Of a stretch of 64,000 nt of DNA, positions 62,799-64,000 are shown in pieces. Source of the stretch: CAWDMN01 sp963803155 (GTDB lineage: Bacteria; Acidobacteriota; Terriglobia; Versatilivoradales; Versatilivoraceae); assembly GCA_963803155.1 (NCBI GenBank), contig CAWDMN010000036.1, positions 296,880 to 360,879 of the forward strand, read 5' to 3'. Position 1 is the first letter of the stretch; each line of letters opens with the position of its first letter. The notes under the pieces were generated by a model that made no database searches, was not told where the DNA came from, and saw only the letters and a list, made by a program, of their open reading frames with translations. The position numbers and the translations under genes are program-made.

Positions 62799-63647
62799 TC
62801 ACAGTCCAGACAAGTAATCCCGGAGCGCCTCGCGCCAATCTTTCAAATCATCCAAACCATGTTTTTGAAGGTGACCGTTCCTCAAAACGGAATAGGCTGG
62901 GCGCCGTGCTGCCGCACGATATTCTTTTTGGCTCGTCGCACTCAAATCTGCCTCTATGCCTGCCTGGGTAAAAATCTCACGGGCAAATTCGTACCAGGTA
63001 CAATCGCCATTGGACGTGATATGGTAAAGACCAAAATGCTCGGTCTCAATTAACTCCGCAACCTTGCGGGCCAGTTCCCGGGTGCTGGTGGGAGTGAGCC
63101 GCTGATCATCCACGACTCGAAGACTATCCCCAGCGCGGGCTTTTTTCAGCATGGTCTCCACAAAATTCATTCCCTTTCCTTCCAGCCCTGCATGTCCATA
63201 AAGTCCGCAGGTTCGAATGGTGAAATTCCGCTCCCAGAGGTAGCCGATGAATTTCTCGCCCGCCAATTTGGATATTCCATAAGCGCTCACCGGATTAGGC
63301 GAGTCTGTTTCAGAATAGGGGGTACTGGTGGATCCATCAAAAACATAATCCGTGCTGAAATGAACTAGCGTGGCTTTTATCTCGCGGCAGGCCAATGCCA
63401 GATTTCGCACTCCAAACGCATTGACTTGCAGGGCAGGCATGACATCGGTTTCACAACGATCCACCACATGAAAGGCCGCGGTATTGATGACAAGCTCCGG
63501 CATTACCTCATGAAAGGTGATTCGGACTCGGTCGTTATTTGTAATATCAAGAGTCTGAATTGTCGATAAAATGACTTCATGGCGAGTGAGGACCTTTCTC
63601 AAGTCCGTCCCCAATTGCCCATCTGCACCAATTAACAAAATCTTCAC
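62799..63647 (-). CDS. rmlD: dTDP-4-dehydrorhamnose reductase
   Basis: A 282-residue short-chain reductase that makes dTDP-L-rhamnose, the last step of the rhamnose pathway. The cofactor loop is GADGQLG (residues 7-13), with VINTAAFHVVDRCE, the active-site HFSTDYVFDG and the catalytic pair Tyr123/Lys127 in AYGISKLAGE. RPAYSVL near the C-terminus binds substrate. The other rml genes (A, B, C) are not in this window and may lie beyond the right edge. It supplies rhamnose to the neighbouring glycosyltransferases. Confidence 0.92.
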   Translation of the reverse strand: MKILLIGADGQLGTDLRKVLTRHEVILSTIQTLDITNNDRVRITFHEVMPELVINTAAFHVVDRCETDVMPALQVNAFGVRNLALACREIKATLVHFSTDYVFDGSTSTPYSETDSPNPVSAYGISKLAGEKFIGYLWERNFTIRTCGLYGHAGLEGKGMNFVETMLKKARAGDSLRVVDDQRLTPTSTRELARKVAELIETEHFGLYHITSNGDCTWYEFAREIFTQAGIEADLSATSQKEYRAAARRPAYSVLRNGHLQKHGLDDLKDWREALRDYLSGL

Positions 63648-63694
63648 TGATTTTCTTTCCTCCCAAGTTTATGGATTTCTAAGCTCTCGCCCAA

Positions 63695-64000
63695 TTAATA
63701 TCTGGGAAGCAATCGTAATTTAGCAGCAAGTTTGTAGACCCTTCGCGTTTGGATGTCATTTAATTGAGATTGGCATGTTTTCAACTCAGCATTTAGCTGA
63801 AGTGCCCACTGAGTGCGCTCGTCAAATTCTCTCTGCAACTCACGGATCGTATCGTCCCGGGATTGAATCTCCTCCTTTTGTTTGATCCCCCAGGCCGCTT
63901 TTTCTTCAACTTCACCTTGCAGAGCGGTAATCAGCCGATCCCGGTCAATGACTTCCGCGTCCAGCTTTTTCGCCCATTGGGTGCGTTCCTCATAGTCCTC
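63695..64000 (-). CDS. C-terminus of a coiled-coil protein, cut by window edge
   Basis: The last 101 residues of a protein whose start lies beyond the right edge. They form a charged coiled coil with two copies of the motif ERTQWAxxLxAE (near residues 6 and 64 of the visible part), ending KLRLLPRY. Such heptad tails with repeated (E/D)RTxWA units are found at the C-terminus of methyltransferase or glycosyltransferase proteins in polysaccharide clusters, which fits the neighbours. The catalytic part, if any, is not visible. It ends 48 bases before rmlD on the same strand. Confidence 0.7.
   Translation of the reverse strand, partial: EDYEERTQWAKKLDAEVIDRDRLITALQGEVEEKAAWGIKQKEEIQSRDDTIRELQREFDERTQWALQLNAELKTCQSQLNDIQTRRVYKLAAKLRLLPRY

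Noticed and set aside
1..64000. CRISPR arrays, insertion sequences and prophage.
   Set aside because: No evenly spaced direct repeats with spacers, no transposase or integrase gene and no phage structural gene were recognised; the period-7 repeats have no spacers.

Overview
The window looks like chromosomal DNA of a Gram-negative (diderm) bacterium of roughly 50% GC. It carries an Omp85 assembly cluster with TamB, a full type II secretion (T2S) operon, a Tat-exported Gfo/Idh-type oxidoreductase and a surface-polysaccharide cluster. The order rimP-nusA-infB-ylxP-rbfA-truB-rpsO-pnp, the NusA and RimP sequences and the OB-HD (YhaM-like) protein resemble Acidobacteriota from memory of these families. 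No search was run. Verrucomicrobiota is the main alternative, because some intergenic palindromes and the histidine-kinase sensor region also look familiar from that phylum. No rRNA, tRNA, CRISPR array, phage or intact insertion sequence was seen.

Layout. 1-10.6 kb (minus strand): a TPR protein cut by the left edge, then the translation/RNA operon rimP to pnp, with clear intrinsic terminators upstream of rimP, between rpsO and pnp, and at the end of pnp. 11.1-19.1 kb (plus): an outer-membrane assembly module made of an Omp85 protein with about seven POTRA domains, a SurA-like chaperone without a PPIase domain, and TamB. 19.6-29 kb: a hybrid histidine kinase, a nitroreductase, a sugar-metabolism pair (oxidoreductase plus TIM-barrel isomerase) beside a frameshifted AraC regulator, a frameshifted BlaI-type repressor and an OB-HD hydrolase. 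29.4-38.4 kb: an iron-sulfur helicase with an N-terminal PD-(D/E)XK nuclease domain, a secreted LacZ-type beta-galactosidase, a small secreted DUF1579-like protein, deoC and a lipoprotein esterase. 38.6-43.1 kb (plus): sulfate activation genes cysD, cysN (with a degenerate kinase tail) and cysC, interrupted by a MntA/HepT toxin-antitoxin pair. 43.2-56.0 kb (minus): gspE-F-G-H-I-J-K-L-M-C-D. 56.3-58.3 kb: an ECF sigma factor, its zinc anti-sigma factor and a secreted protein of unknown function. 58.5-64 kb (minus): glycosyltransferases, rmlD and the end of a coiled-coil protein, a surface-glycan cluster that runs off the right edge.

Three things stand out. (1) Junctions inside operons (cysD/cysN, gspE/gspF, gspG/gspH) carry degenerate tandem heptanucleotide repeats, each as two arrays in opposite orientation. 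The three loci share this layout but use different repeat units. (2) A dispersed hairpin family with conserved flanks and apparently compensating stem changes occurs at least three times, once as an inverted pair inside the gsp operon. (3) Three genes (AraC, BlaI, gspM) need a single-base correction to restore the family protein, and pnp reads straight through its own terminator. This points to uncorrected indels in the assembly or to real gene decay, and read data would separate the two. The MntA/HepT pair inside the sulfate-activation operon is the most distinctive gene arrangement.
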